In this document: piece by piece, positions 1 through 7,159 of the stretch
How the letters are laid out: every line of letters starts with the position of its first letter
How positions within the stretch are numbered: the first letter of the stretch is position 1
Assembly (NCBI GenBank): GCA_900553295.1
Contig: USCR01000049.1
Coordinates: 1 to 14,675, forward strand
Origin: an uncultured Eubacteriales bacterium
GTDB lineage: Bacteria; Bacillota; Clostridia; Christensenellales; Aristaeellaceae
Reading direction: 5' to 3'
DNA: 14,675 nt
Program-made: the position numbers and the translations under genes
Notes under the pieces: generated by a model
What the model was told of the DNA's origin: nothing
Seen by the model: the letters and a program-made list of their open reading frames with translations, nothing else
Database searches by the model: none

Positions 1-543
1 GTGAATTTGGTCTGGATCCGGAAAAAGGGCATATCATCAATGGTCAATTTGTCCCGGTTTACCTTGTTTGATCCCGCCTTGCCTGCTTCCGTGCTGGCGA
101 TCCAAAGCCAGTACCCCCTCCTGGAGCCCGGCTTGGTGGAGGTGGAGATTACCGAGAGTGCCGGCAATGTGGAAAGCAAGAGCCTTTCGGATGCCATGGA
201 CCGGTTCCATCAGCTGGGACTGCAATTTGCCTTGGACGATTTCGGCTCCCAGTACGCCAATGCCGCCCTGCTGACCCATGTGAAATTTAACTGCCTGAAG
301 CTGGACCGGACGCTGATTTCCGATCTGGCCGGAAACCGTTGCAGCCAGATGCTGGTGCGGGATTTGGTGGAGATTTGCCATACCAGCGGCATGCGTTGCG
401 TGGCGGAAGGCGTGGAAACCCAGGCACAAAAAGAGGTGCTGCTCCAGGCTGGCTGTATCTATGGCCAGGGATTTCTCTTTGATCCCCCGCTTTCGGCGGA
501 AGCGTTTGAGAAAAAATATTTGCATGGGACGCAGAAGCAATAG
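1..543 (+). CDS. EAL-domain c-di-GMP phosphodiesterase, 3' fragment
   Basis: This is the C-terminal ~180 residues of an EAL domain, which hydrolyses the second messenger cyclic-di-GMP to pGpG. The reading frame is open to the window edge, so the true start, the EAL signature itself and any sensory or GGDEF domain lie upstream; the GTG at base 1 is simply an internal codon. Conserved catalytic elements are all present in order: VNLSR (metal-binding Asn16), EITES (Glu49), DDFG (Asp79-Asp80), KLDR (Lys100), AEGVET (Glu136) and GQGFLF (Gln156). The visible half therefore looks catalytically intact. The domain ends a few residues before the stop, so nothing follows it. The next gene is convergent (minus strand), and the hairpin at 696-743 may also end this transcript. 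The family call is firm; the input signal and full architecture cannot be seen. Confidence 0.9.
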   Translation: MNLVWIRKKGISSMVNLSRFTLFDPALPASVLAIQSQYPLLEPGLVEVEITESAGNVESKSLSDAMDRFHQLGLQFALDDFGSQYANAALLTHVKFNCLKLDRTLISDLAGNRCSQMLVRDLVEICHTSGMRCVAEGVETQAQKEVLLQAGCIYGQGFLFDPPLSAEAFEKKYLHGTQKQ

Positions 544-689
544 GAGAAGACCTTTGCATGGCAGGCATTGGGCAAACAGTGAAAGCGGCGTTTCGCCTGT
601 GCACTGCCGTGCATGAGCTGAATCATCTGTGTGGGCACAAGGAAGAATTCCCCCAGGGGAAAAGCACCGGAAAACCTGAACAGAAAAAA

Positions 690-743
690 CAAGAAGCTCC
701 CTCTCTGACGCGCAGTTTTTGCACTGTGTGCCGGAGAGGGAGC
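690..743 (-). terminator. Rho-independent terminator of the sigma/PrsW operon
   Basis: A perfect 10-bp stem pairs 696-705 (GCTCCCTCTC) with 734-743 (GAGAGGGAGC). The interior can add a further five pairs. Read on the minus strand the stem is followed by a T-rich run (TTCTTGTTTTTTCTG), the classic intrinsic terminator layout, about 30 bases past the stop of the last operon gene. On the plus strand it is followed only by ATTTTC, so it may work weakly in both directions and also close the EAL transcript. Confidence 0.85.
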
Positions 744-775
744 ATTTTCAGCCTGCCGCCCAGGCCCGTACTACG

Positions 776-1168
776 TTATGATTTTCCTGCGCTGGCAGGC
801 GTGCGCGGTATCTTGGAAATGGACGCCCCGCCATCGCCAATCCACTTTTGCGTATAGCGCCGGACGCGCTTGCGATGCCATTGCCTGTACAGCCTATCGG
901 CGCCAAGGCCAACCAGGCAGCCCAGGAAAAAGAAAACCACGGCAATGATTACGTAATGGCTCCCGCTGCCCTCAAACACAAGCGAACCGTAGGATTCGGT
1001 ATAGCTGGCGACGGTCATGCCGGTTTTGCCATTGAGTAGAAAGAGAAGCGCCAGGGACAGTACCACGCAGCTGAGGCCCATGAGCAGCTTCCTTCGTTGG
1101 AGTTGCTTTTCGCGGATGACCTCGGCGCGCCGGAAGACCTCCTGCATTAAGGCATCATTGATGCGCAT
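776..1168 (-). CDS. Two-span membrane protein of unknown function (last gene of sigma operon)
   Basis: The product is 130 residues. It has a short, strongly charged N-terminus (1-28, rich in Arg, Glu and Lys), a first membrane span at about 28-46, an exposed loop of about 25 residues, a second span at about 71-90 and a basic C-terminal tail. By the positive-inside pattern both ends should be cytoplasmic. I recognise no family. The start is taken as ATG 1168 because GGGGTG sits six bases upstream; an in-frame GTG three codons earlier (1177) would itself lie in that ribosome site. The start overlaps the end of the PrsW-like gene (1155), suggesting coupled translation. A charged N-terminal helix followed by a span resembles the layout of small membrane anti-sigma factors, so a sigma-regulator or accessory role is possible, but this is inference from layout and operon position only. 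Confidence 0.75.
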   Translation of the reverse strand: MRINDALMQEVFRRAEVIREKQLQRRKLLMGLSCVVLSLALLFLLNGKTGMTVASYTESYGSLVFEGSGSHYVIIAVVFFFLGCLVGLGADRLYRQWHRKRVRRYTQKWIGDGGASISKIPRTPASAGKS

Positions 1169-1799
1169 GTTTTTCACCCCGTTCTAACCGTTGTCTTGCA
1201 AAGAGAACTTTACCTGCGCCAATCAGGGCGACCGGGAGCATATACCCAAGCACACGGGAAAGGCCGGCGCAGGACACCAGCAAATTGTATAGCGCATGGA
1301 CCGTGACGGTAACCGCGTAAACGGCCATCAGGCCGGTTACGGTTTCCATGGCCATGCGATGGATCATTTGTATGGACAGAATAAGCATCAGCGCACACGC
1401 AACGTGTATCGCGGAGGAAAAGAAACACCGGAAAAACAGCGCCAGCAGCGACGCGTTCCCAGAGGAAAAAAGCAAAGCAATGCTTTCCAGCAAAGAAAAC
1501 CCAATGCCTATGCCAATGACAATTTCCTGCGTTTCCCCTTCCTGTAACTGCCATATGAAAAAGAAAAGCGCAAACAGCAGGAGCTTTGCTCCCTCTTCCA
1601 CCAGGGGACTGATGTACAGTACAGCGGCCATGCTGTCGTATTGCACGATTCCTGCAAGAACACCGCTGACAGTACCGGAGATAAAGGCGGCCAGCATGCC
1701 ACCGGAGACCGCGGCCAGCAGGCGGCGAGCATTTCCCCGAAGCAACAGCGCGGCCAGCAGCGGCCCGCTGATGCAGGCCAGCAAGAGCTCAGAGCGCAT
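1155..1799 (-). CDS. PrsW-family intramembrane metalloprotease
   Basis: The product is a 214-residue, very hydrophobic multi-span protein with the spaced motifs of the PrsW/CAAX-protease-like superfamily: EExxK (Glu68-Glu69-Lys72), GIGFSLLES with Glu105, a membrane His132 and HALYN (His168, Asn172). In Bacillus subtilis, PrsW performs site-1 cleavage of the anti-sigma factor RsiW, freeing an ECF sigma factor. Finding such a protease three genes after an ECF sigma gene fits that role. The start ATG 1799 is preferred: an AAGGAAGGTG ribosome site lies upstream and it overlaps the previous gene by 11 bases. An in-frame TTG at 1835 would add 12 residues. It is shorter than many PrsW proteins but the motif set is complete. 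The substrate is not evident from sequence. The family assignment rests on motifs read by eye. Confidence 0.8.
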   Translation of the reverse strand: MRSELLLACISGPLLAALLLRGNARRLLAAVSGGMLAAFISGTVSGVLAGIVQYDSMAAVLYISPLVEEGAKLLLFALFFFIWQLQEGETQEIVIGIGIGFSLLESIALLFSSGNASLLALFFRCFFSSAIHVACALMLILSIQMIHRMAMETVTGLMAVYAVTVTVHALYNLLVSCAGLSRVLGYMLPVALIGAGKVLFARQRLERGEKHAHQ

Positions 1800-2562
1800 G
1801 GCACGCTTCACCTTCCTTAGAAACGGATCGGGCAAAATAGGCCAGAAACCCCAGCATCAATAGCTGAAAGACGTTGTATGCCACGCCTGTGCACAGAAAA
1901 GAAGCGCACTCGCAGTATACCAGGATGAGCACCGGGCCGGGCATGGCTAATTGCGCAAGCGTGCCTTTCCCCTTGAGCAGCCGGATGAACTGGACGAGGG
2001 AGAGCAGCCATATCAAACTGCAAAGCAGCTTGACCTTTTCCCAATGGACAGCCGGCAGCAGGAAAGCAAACGTCTCTGCCACCATCAATGCGCCCAGCAG
2101 CAGTGCATACAAAGCAAAGGTGCGGGAGGACAGGTCCACCTTTGTGCGCAGAGCGCTGCGCACGGCAATCAACATCAGTGGAATGGCCCAAAGCAGGTTA
2201 ATTAACCAACTGCTGGTCCAAACCATCCAACCAATGCAATTCAGCAGGATAAAAACCCCCATGAGCGCCGCAAAGGCCTTGCTTGATTTCTCCGGCTGCG
2301 CCGCACGGGGAAGCCCCGCGTTGAGAATCAGCCAAAAGCCCAGATAGGCCGCATCGCAGGCAGAGAGGATCACCGGCGTGCTGCCCCGGATCATCAGGTG
2401 CGCCAGCCAATAAACATCCCCCAGGAAAAGGCAGACGACTGCAACGGTTATCGCGTACAGCGCAGGATACCCCGGCACGTGAAGGGTCTTTTGAATCAAC
2501 CAGCATGCCAGCACCATACAGACCAGACAATGCAGCATTTCATAGAGAATCGTTGCGTCCAT
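1789..2562 (-). CDS. Multi-span (7-8) membrane protein of unknown function
   Basis: The product is 257 residues with hydrophobic stretches at about 5-25, 33-56, 62-84, 95-115, 117-136, 147-169, 177-195 and 207-245, giving seven or eight spans with short loops. No catalytic motif, ATP-binding or anti-sigma domain is visible. The arrangement resembles the membrane sensor halves of some receptors, with no output domain. The ATG at 2562 has GGAGA upstream, and the gene begins inside the preceding small ORF (overlap 2562-2540) and ends 11 bases inside the PrsW-like gene. It is therefore translationally embedded in the ECF sigma operon. A sensor or sigma-restraining role is a reasonable guess from context, but no function can be assigned from the sequence. 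Confidence 0.8.
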   Translation of the reverse strand: MDATILYEMLHCLVCMVLACWLIQKTLHVPGYPALYAITVAVVCLFLGDVYWLAHLMIRGSTPVILSACDAAYLGFWLILNAGLPRAAQPEKSSKAFAALMGVFILLNCIGWMVWTSSWLINLLWAIPLMLIAVRSALRTKVDLSSRTFALYALLLGALMVAETFAFLLPAVHWEKVKLLCSLIWLLSLVQFIRLLKGKGTLAQLAMPGPVLILVYCECASFLCTGVAYNVFQLLMLGFLAYFARSVSKEGEACHAL

Positions 2563-2665
2563 GTTGCTTCGTCTCCATGTGCAGCGTTTTTACAAGCATG
2601 GCGGCAACCACGCCAAAGAGAAAGGCCAGCACCGCAATCAGGCAGCAGGTGAGAAGTTCATGCAT
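2540..2665 (-). CDS. Small single-span membrane protein (41 aa)
   Basis: This 41-codon gene starts at ATG 2665, two bases past the sigma factor stop, behind a very strong AGGAGG ribosome site that lies inside the end of the sigma gene. It encodes MHELLTCC then one hydrophobic helix (about residues 4-25, with two cysteines at 7-8 near its start), then a short hydrophilic tail with Lys, His, Arg and Asp. It overlaps the start of the next gene by 23 bases. The ribosome site, tight spacing and clean membrane-peptide composition make it very likely real, although its length means automatic annotation would probably miss it. Function is unknown; it could be a small regulator of the sigma factor, the multi-span protein or the protease. 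Confidence 0.75.
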   Translation of the reverse strand: MHELLTCCLIAVLAFLFGVVAAMLVKTLHMETKQHGRNDSL

Positions 2666-2666
2666 A

Positions 2667-3197
2667 TTACCTTTCCTCCTTACGTAGCCATTCGCGCAGC
2701 CTCTTTTTCCCGCGATAGGCCAGGTTATCCACTTTTTTTTTATCCATGCCCAGGACTGTGGCCGCCTGGGCATAGCTGATGTTTTCCAGATACAGCAGCG
2801 TCAGCACCCGGCGTTCGCCCTCGGGCAAGCGGCTCAAGTGCGCCAGTACTTCCTGCCGCTCCTCCTGCTGCAGGTAGACTGCTTCTGCGCTGGAAGCCGC
2901 CAGGCATTGCGCTGCGCCCAGGTTCATTTGGTTCATTCGCAGGTTCCGGTACCGCGAAATGGATAAATTTCTTGCGATCCGGTATAGCCAGCCCTGAAAG
3001 CTGCCGCCACGCCACAGGCTCTTTCGCAAGGCCACCACGGCAAAGGCGTCCAGCGCCATTTCCTCAGCCTCCGTGACACTGTGCAGAAAGGTAAAGCAGA
3101 ACAGCGTCAGCCGGTTCATGTGCCGGTCCATAAGCTCCCTGAGCCCGTCATCCTCCCCACAGAGAAAGCGGGCATACAGCTCTTCATCGGTAATCAA
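2667..3197 (-). CDS. ECF-family RNA polymerase sigma factor
   Basis: The product is a 176-residue sigma-70-like factor of the extracytoplasmic-function type. The region 2 core is at about 20-85, with the DNA-melting segment around GGSFQGWLYRIARNLSISRYR. A linker of about 25 residues follows, then region 4 at about 112-170, with a helix-turn-helix around ISYAQAATVLGMDKKKVDNLAYRGKKRL that contacts the -35 element. Regions 1.1 and 3 are absent, as usual for ECF factors. The start must be TTG 3197: the frame is closed upstream by TGA at 3236-3234 and has no ATG or GTG in between. A GAGG lies ten bases upstream. It heads a five-gene membrane operon with a PrsW-like protease, suggesting that its activity is controlled by membrane proteolysis. 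No clear promoter of its own type is recognisable upstream. Confidence 0.93.
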   Translation of the reverse strand: MITDEELYARFLCGEDDGLRELMDRHMNRLTLFCFTFLHSVTEAEEMALDAFAVVALRKSLWRGGSFQGWLYRIARNLSISRYRNLRMNQMNLGAAQCLAASSAEAVYLQQEERQEVLAHLSRLPEGERRVLTLLYLENISYAQAATVLGMDKKKVDNLAYRGKKRLREWLRKEER

Positions 3198-3306
3198 ACA
3201 TTCTTTGCCTCGCTTTCTTGATGTATTGCCTGCTCATTTTGGAAGGTACCATGTTTTCAAGGAGAACGCAAACCCTCTTGGGGCAAAAATCCGGGCGAGG
3301 ACAAAG

Positions 3307-3379
3307 AAAAAACAATCAGCACGGGGCCTCAAAGGGGACGCATGGCGTGCCCCGCCGCACCGGCAGAGCACGCCACGCG
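3307..3379 (-). terminator. Probable terminator region of the surface-protein gene
   Basis: Just past the surface-protein stop (3387) two alternative GC hairpins can form. One is an 8-bp stem, 3343-3350 (TGGCGTGC) with 3368-3375 (GCACGCCA), extendable by three pairs after one mismatch. The other is a 6-bp stem, 3322-3327 (CGGGGC) with 3349-3354 (GCCCCG). A run of six T on the minus strand (3312-3307) follows the second stem after nine bases. The gap between stem and T run is longer than ideal, so efficiency is uncertain. Confidence 0.4.
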
Positions 3380-3386
3380 CCGGGAA

Positions 3387-6300
3387 TCACCGGCGGTTAC
3401 CTAAAAACTTGTTCTTGCCCAGCAGGTAGCCGAACACCAGAATGGTGCCGCATCCCAGGAGCATTGCCAGCAGGGGCAGCAGCGGGAACTGGTCCCCGGT
3501 CTGCGGCGCAGGCTTGACCACATCCAGCCTGGCTGCTTCGGAGACAACCTTTTGCCCAATGTCATCCTGTATGACGCAATAATACTGGTTGCCGTTGAGC
3601 TCAATGCTGGCGGTAACGGTCAGCTGGCTGGAAACAGCCCCGGCTACGGGCGTTCCTTCTTCCGCAATGGCGCTGGCAAAGACGCTGCTCTCACCGCGCG
3701 TGCCCGGAATGACATACCACTGATAGGCATACGGCTGCACGCCACCGGAAACGGAAACGCTGAAAACCGCGTCCTCGCCCACCAGGCGTGTGGCATCCTG
3801 GGGCGACTGGAGCAGGATCAAAGCCGGCTGGGAGACATACAGCGTTGCGGCGCCGGAAATCACCCGCTGGTTGACCACATCCTGCACCACACAGTAGTAA
3901 CGGTAGCCGTTCAGCGCCTGGCTGGCGGTAACGGTCAGGGTGGCGGCATTGGCCCCGGAGATGGGGGAGCCCGCGCCGGAGGCGGGATCACCCGACTGCC
4001 CGGCGGGAATACGGTACCACTGATAGGTCAGGGGCAGCTCGCCGCCGGAAACCCCCACGGCAAAGGTGCCCGTTTCACCGCTTTCCAGGCAGGCATCATC
4101 GGGGGAGAAAAGCAGCTTCAGCGGTGACTGCGTTACGCGCAGCGTGGCCGCGGCGGAAACAACCTGTTGCGCCACCATATCCTGTACCACGCAGTAATAG
4201 CGGTTGCCGTCCATGGCGTAGTCGCCCGTTACGGACAGACGGTCGCTGGTGGCCCCGGAGATGGGGGAACCAGTGCCGGAGGCGGGATCGCCGGACTGTC
4301 CGGCAGGAATGAGATACCACTGATAGGTCAGGGGCAGCTCGCCGCCGGAAACGCTTACGGTAAAGGGGGCTGTCTCGCCCTTTTTCACGGAAATATCCTG
4401 GGGGGAGGACAGCAGCACCAGCGGGGATTTCCGTACCGTGAGCATTGCGGCGTCCGATACAACCTGCTGCGCCACCGAATCCTGTACCACGCAGTAATAC
4501 CGGTTGCCATCCATGGCATAGTCCGCAGTGACGGAAAGGGTGGGGGTGGTGGCGCCGCTGATGGGGGAACCGGCGCCGGAGGCGGGATCGCCGCTCTGGC
4601 CGGCGGGAATCATATACCATTGATAGGCCAGGGCCGGTTGACCGCCGGATACCGTAACGCGGAAGACCGCGCTTTCACCTTTGCGCAGAGCGGCATCCTG
4701 GGGCGAGGACAGTAGCTTCAGCAACGGGTAACTGGTATATGTGGCAGTATAGGTGGTATCCTTGGAGACCGGCTCGATGGCTGGCTGCCAGGAGGAGAAA
4801 ACATAGTACCAGGAATCGTCCGGCTCACGGTGCGGCGTTTCTCCCGTGTAGCTGGGGATAACCCCTGCATCCAGGTCGCGGTTAGCATCCAGCAGAGCGC
4901 CGTCCCAGTTGAGCCAGAAGACATTGTAGGTCACGGGCTTCCAGTTGGCCACGTAGGTTCTGTTGACAAAGTCAGATTCAGTTCCAAATTTTTGATTCCA
5001 TTGGACAGTTACATCCAGCTTTGGTGTGGTGAGTCCGACCACTTCCTCTTCACATGTCCAGCCAACAAAAACGTAATCCTTGCGCCAGGGGTTGACCAGG
5101 GGGAAGCCATCGACGTTAGAAAAGTAGATCTGGGGATTGTCCGCCAGCACTACGTCAGCGCCATCACCATCACCATCGGCGACGTAGGTAATGGTGCGGA
5201 AATTCACCTTGGGTTGATCTTTCGTCCAAATCGCAAACAGCTGAATGTTCGATGCCTCAACCTTGATCTCGGCACCTGGGATATACCCGGCTGTCGTGCT
5301 GTTCTTATCCGCTGACCAACCTACAAAAATGTAGCCCTCACGCCGCGGAACCTCGTTTGGAATGGTGCCCGTATGGTTTTCTTCCACCCAAAACGGATTT
5401 GGCATATTTTCCACGGTTTCTCCGCCTGCGTTTTCGTCAAAGTACACCAGTGTCATAAAGTGATAACGGATAAGCTCGATGTCGACTTTTTGGCCTTCTT
5501 TGCTCGGCCTAACTTTATACTCTGCCGTAGTAGAGACTTTGTGCGGATCAGTGACAGGAGTGTCTGGATCATCCTGCCATGAGGTGGCGGTGATTTTGAC
5601 GTCGCCTACGGGCATGTACAGGTAGACATAGCCGTCCTTGTCAGTTACCCCTTCAATGTAACTTTTGCCCCTTCGGTCGGCATATGGCGGCACCTCCGTA
5701 TAGGTGACGGTCACGCCCTCCATCGGGGTTTTCTTTTGCGAACCTTGTTCCAGGACGCGTACGTCTACCTGATAGAGATAGTGTTCGCAGGGCGCGAGCT
5801 CAAACTCCTTAAAGGTAAAGGAGTAGTGAAAATCGGAGTACTTTTCATGGGCCAGGTCATAGTGCGCTGACCAGACGTGTCCGGCCAGCTGCGCCCAGGC
5901 TTCCAGCTTCACCAGGGCATCAATTTCCCCCTGCAGGCAGGAGAGCTCCTTGCAGACGTGCCACTCGTTGGGATTGATGGGCCGCACCCCCACCAGCGGA
6001 TCGGGGTCTCTGCCGCCCTCGTCCCCCGTGAGATCAGCCGAAATGGCAATGCCCGCGGCAATGTCGCAGCCTATGCCGGCAACGGAAAGCACATCCAGGG
6101 AGGGCCCAAGGGTCAGGTCCACTTCAAAGCTGCCATTGGCAATGATCTCTTCCACATTCAGCTGGGGTTTTTGCGATAGGTTGCTGAACTTCGGCGTGGA
6201 GAAAGGCGCGGCTTTGAAGCCGAAGCCGGTTTTGCCGTCCTGCATGTCAAAGCTGACTTTCGTGTCTCCTTCAACAAAGAGCCCAAGCCCAACCCCGACT

Positions 6301-7001
6301 TCCAGCCCCACGCCGGGTATGCCGGAGAAAGGAAACTTCAAAATGGGAATCTCCTGGGCAAAGTTGTCGCTGACTTCAAGGACAGCATCCTTCAAATTAT
6401 AGCTCACCCAGGTGTTCGTTTCCAGGGTGAAACCGTTGTATTTTACCTGGACGTAGAAATCCCCGGTGAGCGCGCCGCTAAATTTCAGCGTACCGGCAGG
6501 GTTGCTAAAGGAAAGATTCTGGCTGAAAGGAAAGGTTTTGGAGGTATCGATGCCAATTTTGAAAAACAGCTCCTCCGGCTGCACATCCTCGGGGCTGCAG
6601 GTAAAGACCATGCGGTCGGACTGAACCGTGACCTGGGTGGGGAGAAAGAAGAAGGCCTCCAGTGTTGTTTCGTCAATAAAGGCCACCGGTGTCCCGGGCG
6701 CGATGCGTTTCGCCTCGCTGGTGGGATTGTAGAGGGTATAGGTGGTATTGTCATCGGAAGCATCCATGCTCATGCTGGCATCCGCGTAAAGAATGGCGGA
6801 ACCTTCACGCATGACGACGAAATTGGCATCATCGGTGATGTCTTCAGCGTTTAGGTTCAGGTCGATATACAGCGGATCATTCCCATAGAGCGCCTTGCTC
6901 TCAATGGTAAAGTCCTCTTCGGCGGCAGCCGAACAGATGCCCAGGCTAAGCACCAGGGCCAGCAGAAGCAACAGGGAGAGAAGCCTTCTACGCATCGTCA
7001 T
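3387..7001 (-). CDS. Large sortase-anchored surface protein with InlB-type and Ig-like repeats
   Basis: The product is a 1204-residue secreted, cell-wall-anchored protein. Order: signal peptide (1-27, basic start, Leu-rich core, cleavage near SAAAEE); a beta-rich region I do not recognise (about 30-405); a prealbumin-like/CarboxypepD-reg-type domain (about 408-512); two InlB/Flg_new-type repeats (about 514-595 and 602-690, each with a FVGW core) and a related repeat (690-760, ending TYTATYT); four Ig-like repeats of 100 residues (761-1162); and a C-terminal sorting signal APQTGD (1165-1170) with a hydrophobic span (about 1173-1195) and basic tail KNKFLGNRR. Such proteins usually act in adhesion or surface binding; the ligand is not evident. 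The motif is not canonical LPxTG but resembles [S/N/P]PxTG motifs used by clostridial class B sortases, and a class B sortase lies about 1.9 kb away. ATG 7001 has GGTGA upstream; ATG 6995 is an alternative start. Confidence 0.9.
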   Translation of the reverse strand: MTMRRRLLSLLLLLALVLSLGICSAAAEEDFTIESKALYGNDPLYIDLNLNAEDITDDANFVVMREGSAILYADASMSMDASDDNTTYTLYNPTSEAKRIAPGTPVAFIDETTLEAFFFLPTQVTVQSDRMVFTCSPEDVQPEELFFKIGIDTSKTFPFSQNLSFSNPAGTLKFSGALTGDFYVQVKYNGFTLETNTWVSYNLKDAVLEVSDNFAQEIPILKFPFSGIPGVGLEVGVGLGLFVEGDTKVSFDMQDGKTGFGFKAAPFSTPKFSNLSQKPQLNVEEIIANGSFEVDLTLGPSLDVLSVAGIGCDIAAGIAISADLTGDEGGRDPDPLVGVRPINPNEWHVCKELSCLQGEIDALVKLEAWAQLAGHVWSAHYDLAHEKYSDFHYSFTFKEFELAPCEHYLYQVDVRVLEQGSQKKTPMEGVTVTYTEVPPYADRRGKSYIEGVTDKDGYVYLYMPVGDVKITATSWQDDPDTPVTDPHKVSTTAEYKVRPSKEGQKVDIELIRYHFMTLVYFDENAGGETVENMPNPFWVEENHTGTIPNEVPRREGYIFVGWSADKNSTTAGYIPGAEIKVEASNIQLFAIWTKDQPKVNFRTITYVADGDGDGADVVLADNPQIYFSNVDGFPLVNPWRKDYVFVGWTCEEEVVGLTTPKLDVTVQWNQKFGTESDFVNRTYVANWKPVTYNVFWLNWDGALLDANRDLDAGVIPSYTGETPHREPDDSWYYVFSSWQPAIEPVSKDTTYTATYTSYPLLKLLSSPQDAALRKGESAVFRVTVSGGQPALAYQWYMIPAGQSGDPASGAGSPISGATTPTLSVTADYAMDGNRYYCVVQDSVAQQVVSDAAMLTVRKSPLVLLSSPQDISVKKGETAPFTVSVSGGELPLTYQWYLIPAGQSGDPASGTGSPISGATSDRLSVTGDYAMDGNRYYCVVQDMVAQQVVSAAATLRVTQSPLKLLFSPDDACLESGETGTFAVGVSGGELPLTYQWYRIPAGQSGDPASGAGSPISGANAATLTVTASQALNGYRYYCVVQDVVNQRVISGAATLYVSQPALILLQSPQDATRLVGEDAVFSVSVSGGVQPYAYQWYVIPGTRGESSVFASAIAEEGTPVAGAVSSQLTVTASIELNGNQYYCVIQDDIGQKVVSEAARLDVVKPAPQTGDQFPLLPLLAMLLGCGTILVFGYLLGKNKFLGNRR
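3516..4721 (-). repeat. Four tandem 300-bp repeats (100-residue Ig-like units)
   Basis: Within the surface-protein gene, four units start at residues 761, 861, 961 and 1061 (4721-4422, 4421-4122, 4121-3822, 3821-3516). Each begins L-x-LL-x-SP-x-DA, has VSGG...YQWY and ends near RYYCVVQD...V. Units 1-3 keep exact 300-base register and share an almost identical GQSGDPASGxGSPISGA segment, visible on DNA as near-identical blocks about 300 bases apart (around 3961, 4261 and 4561). Unit 4 is diverged in that segment and two residues longer. The similarity of units 1-3 points to recent duplication or gene conversion. Confidence 0.9.
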
Positions 7002-7012
7002 TGTTTTTCACC

Positions 7013-7032
7013 GGCGCGTGCATGCACGCGCC
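7013..7032. repeat. Perfect 20-bp GC palindrome just upstream of the surface-protein start
   Basis: GGCGCGTGCA is followed directly by its exact reverse complement TGCACGCGCC, with no spacer. It ends 12 bases before the ATG at 7001 and abuts the ribosome site. It could be an operator for a dimeric regulator or, in the mRNA, a hairpin that hides the ribosome site. No sigma-A-like promoter could be recognised between it and the upstream terminator. Confidence 0.7.
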
Positions 7033-7103
7033 CCTCACGGGTCCTTCCTTCATGGGTTTGGGTCAGTGGTGGGCGGGAACCTTGCTGCGTTTTAGCAGGT
7101 CAT

Positions 7104-7151
7104 GAAAAAACGCAAACGTTTCCGGCTGGCATGGAGACCGACCGGAAACGT
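7104..7151 (-). terminator. Rho-independent terminator of the sortase operon
   Basis: A perfect 10-bp stem, 7116-7125 (ACGTTTCCGG) with 7142-7151 (CCGGAAACGT), encloses a 16-base loop. On the minus strand it is followed by TTGCGTTTTTTC, an intrinsic terminator beginning nine bases past the stop of the last gene (7160). It separates the sortase operon from the surface-protein gene, which therefore needs its own promoter or read-through. Confidence 0.85.
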
Positions 7152-7159
7152 GTCAGGCA

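Noticed and set aside
558..857. 99-residue plus-strand reading frame after the EAL gene
   Set aside because: It runs through the terminator hairpin and into the opposite gene, with no convincing ribosome site or domain.
3232..3260. TTGAAA at 3260-3255 as a -35 element for the sigma operon
   Set aside because: At the correct spacing the -10 position reads ATGAGC, matching neither a housekeeping nor an obvious ECF promoter.
3516..4721. Regular 300-bp repetition considered as a CRISPR or satellite array
   Set aside because: The repeats are in frame, encode Ig-like domains and have no short repeat/spacer structure.
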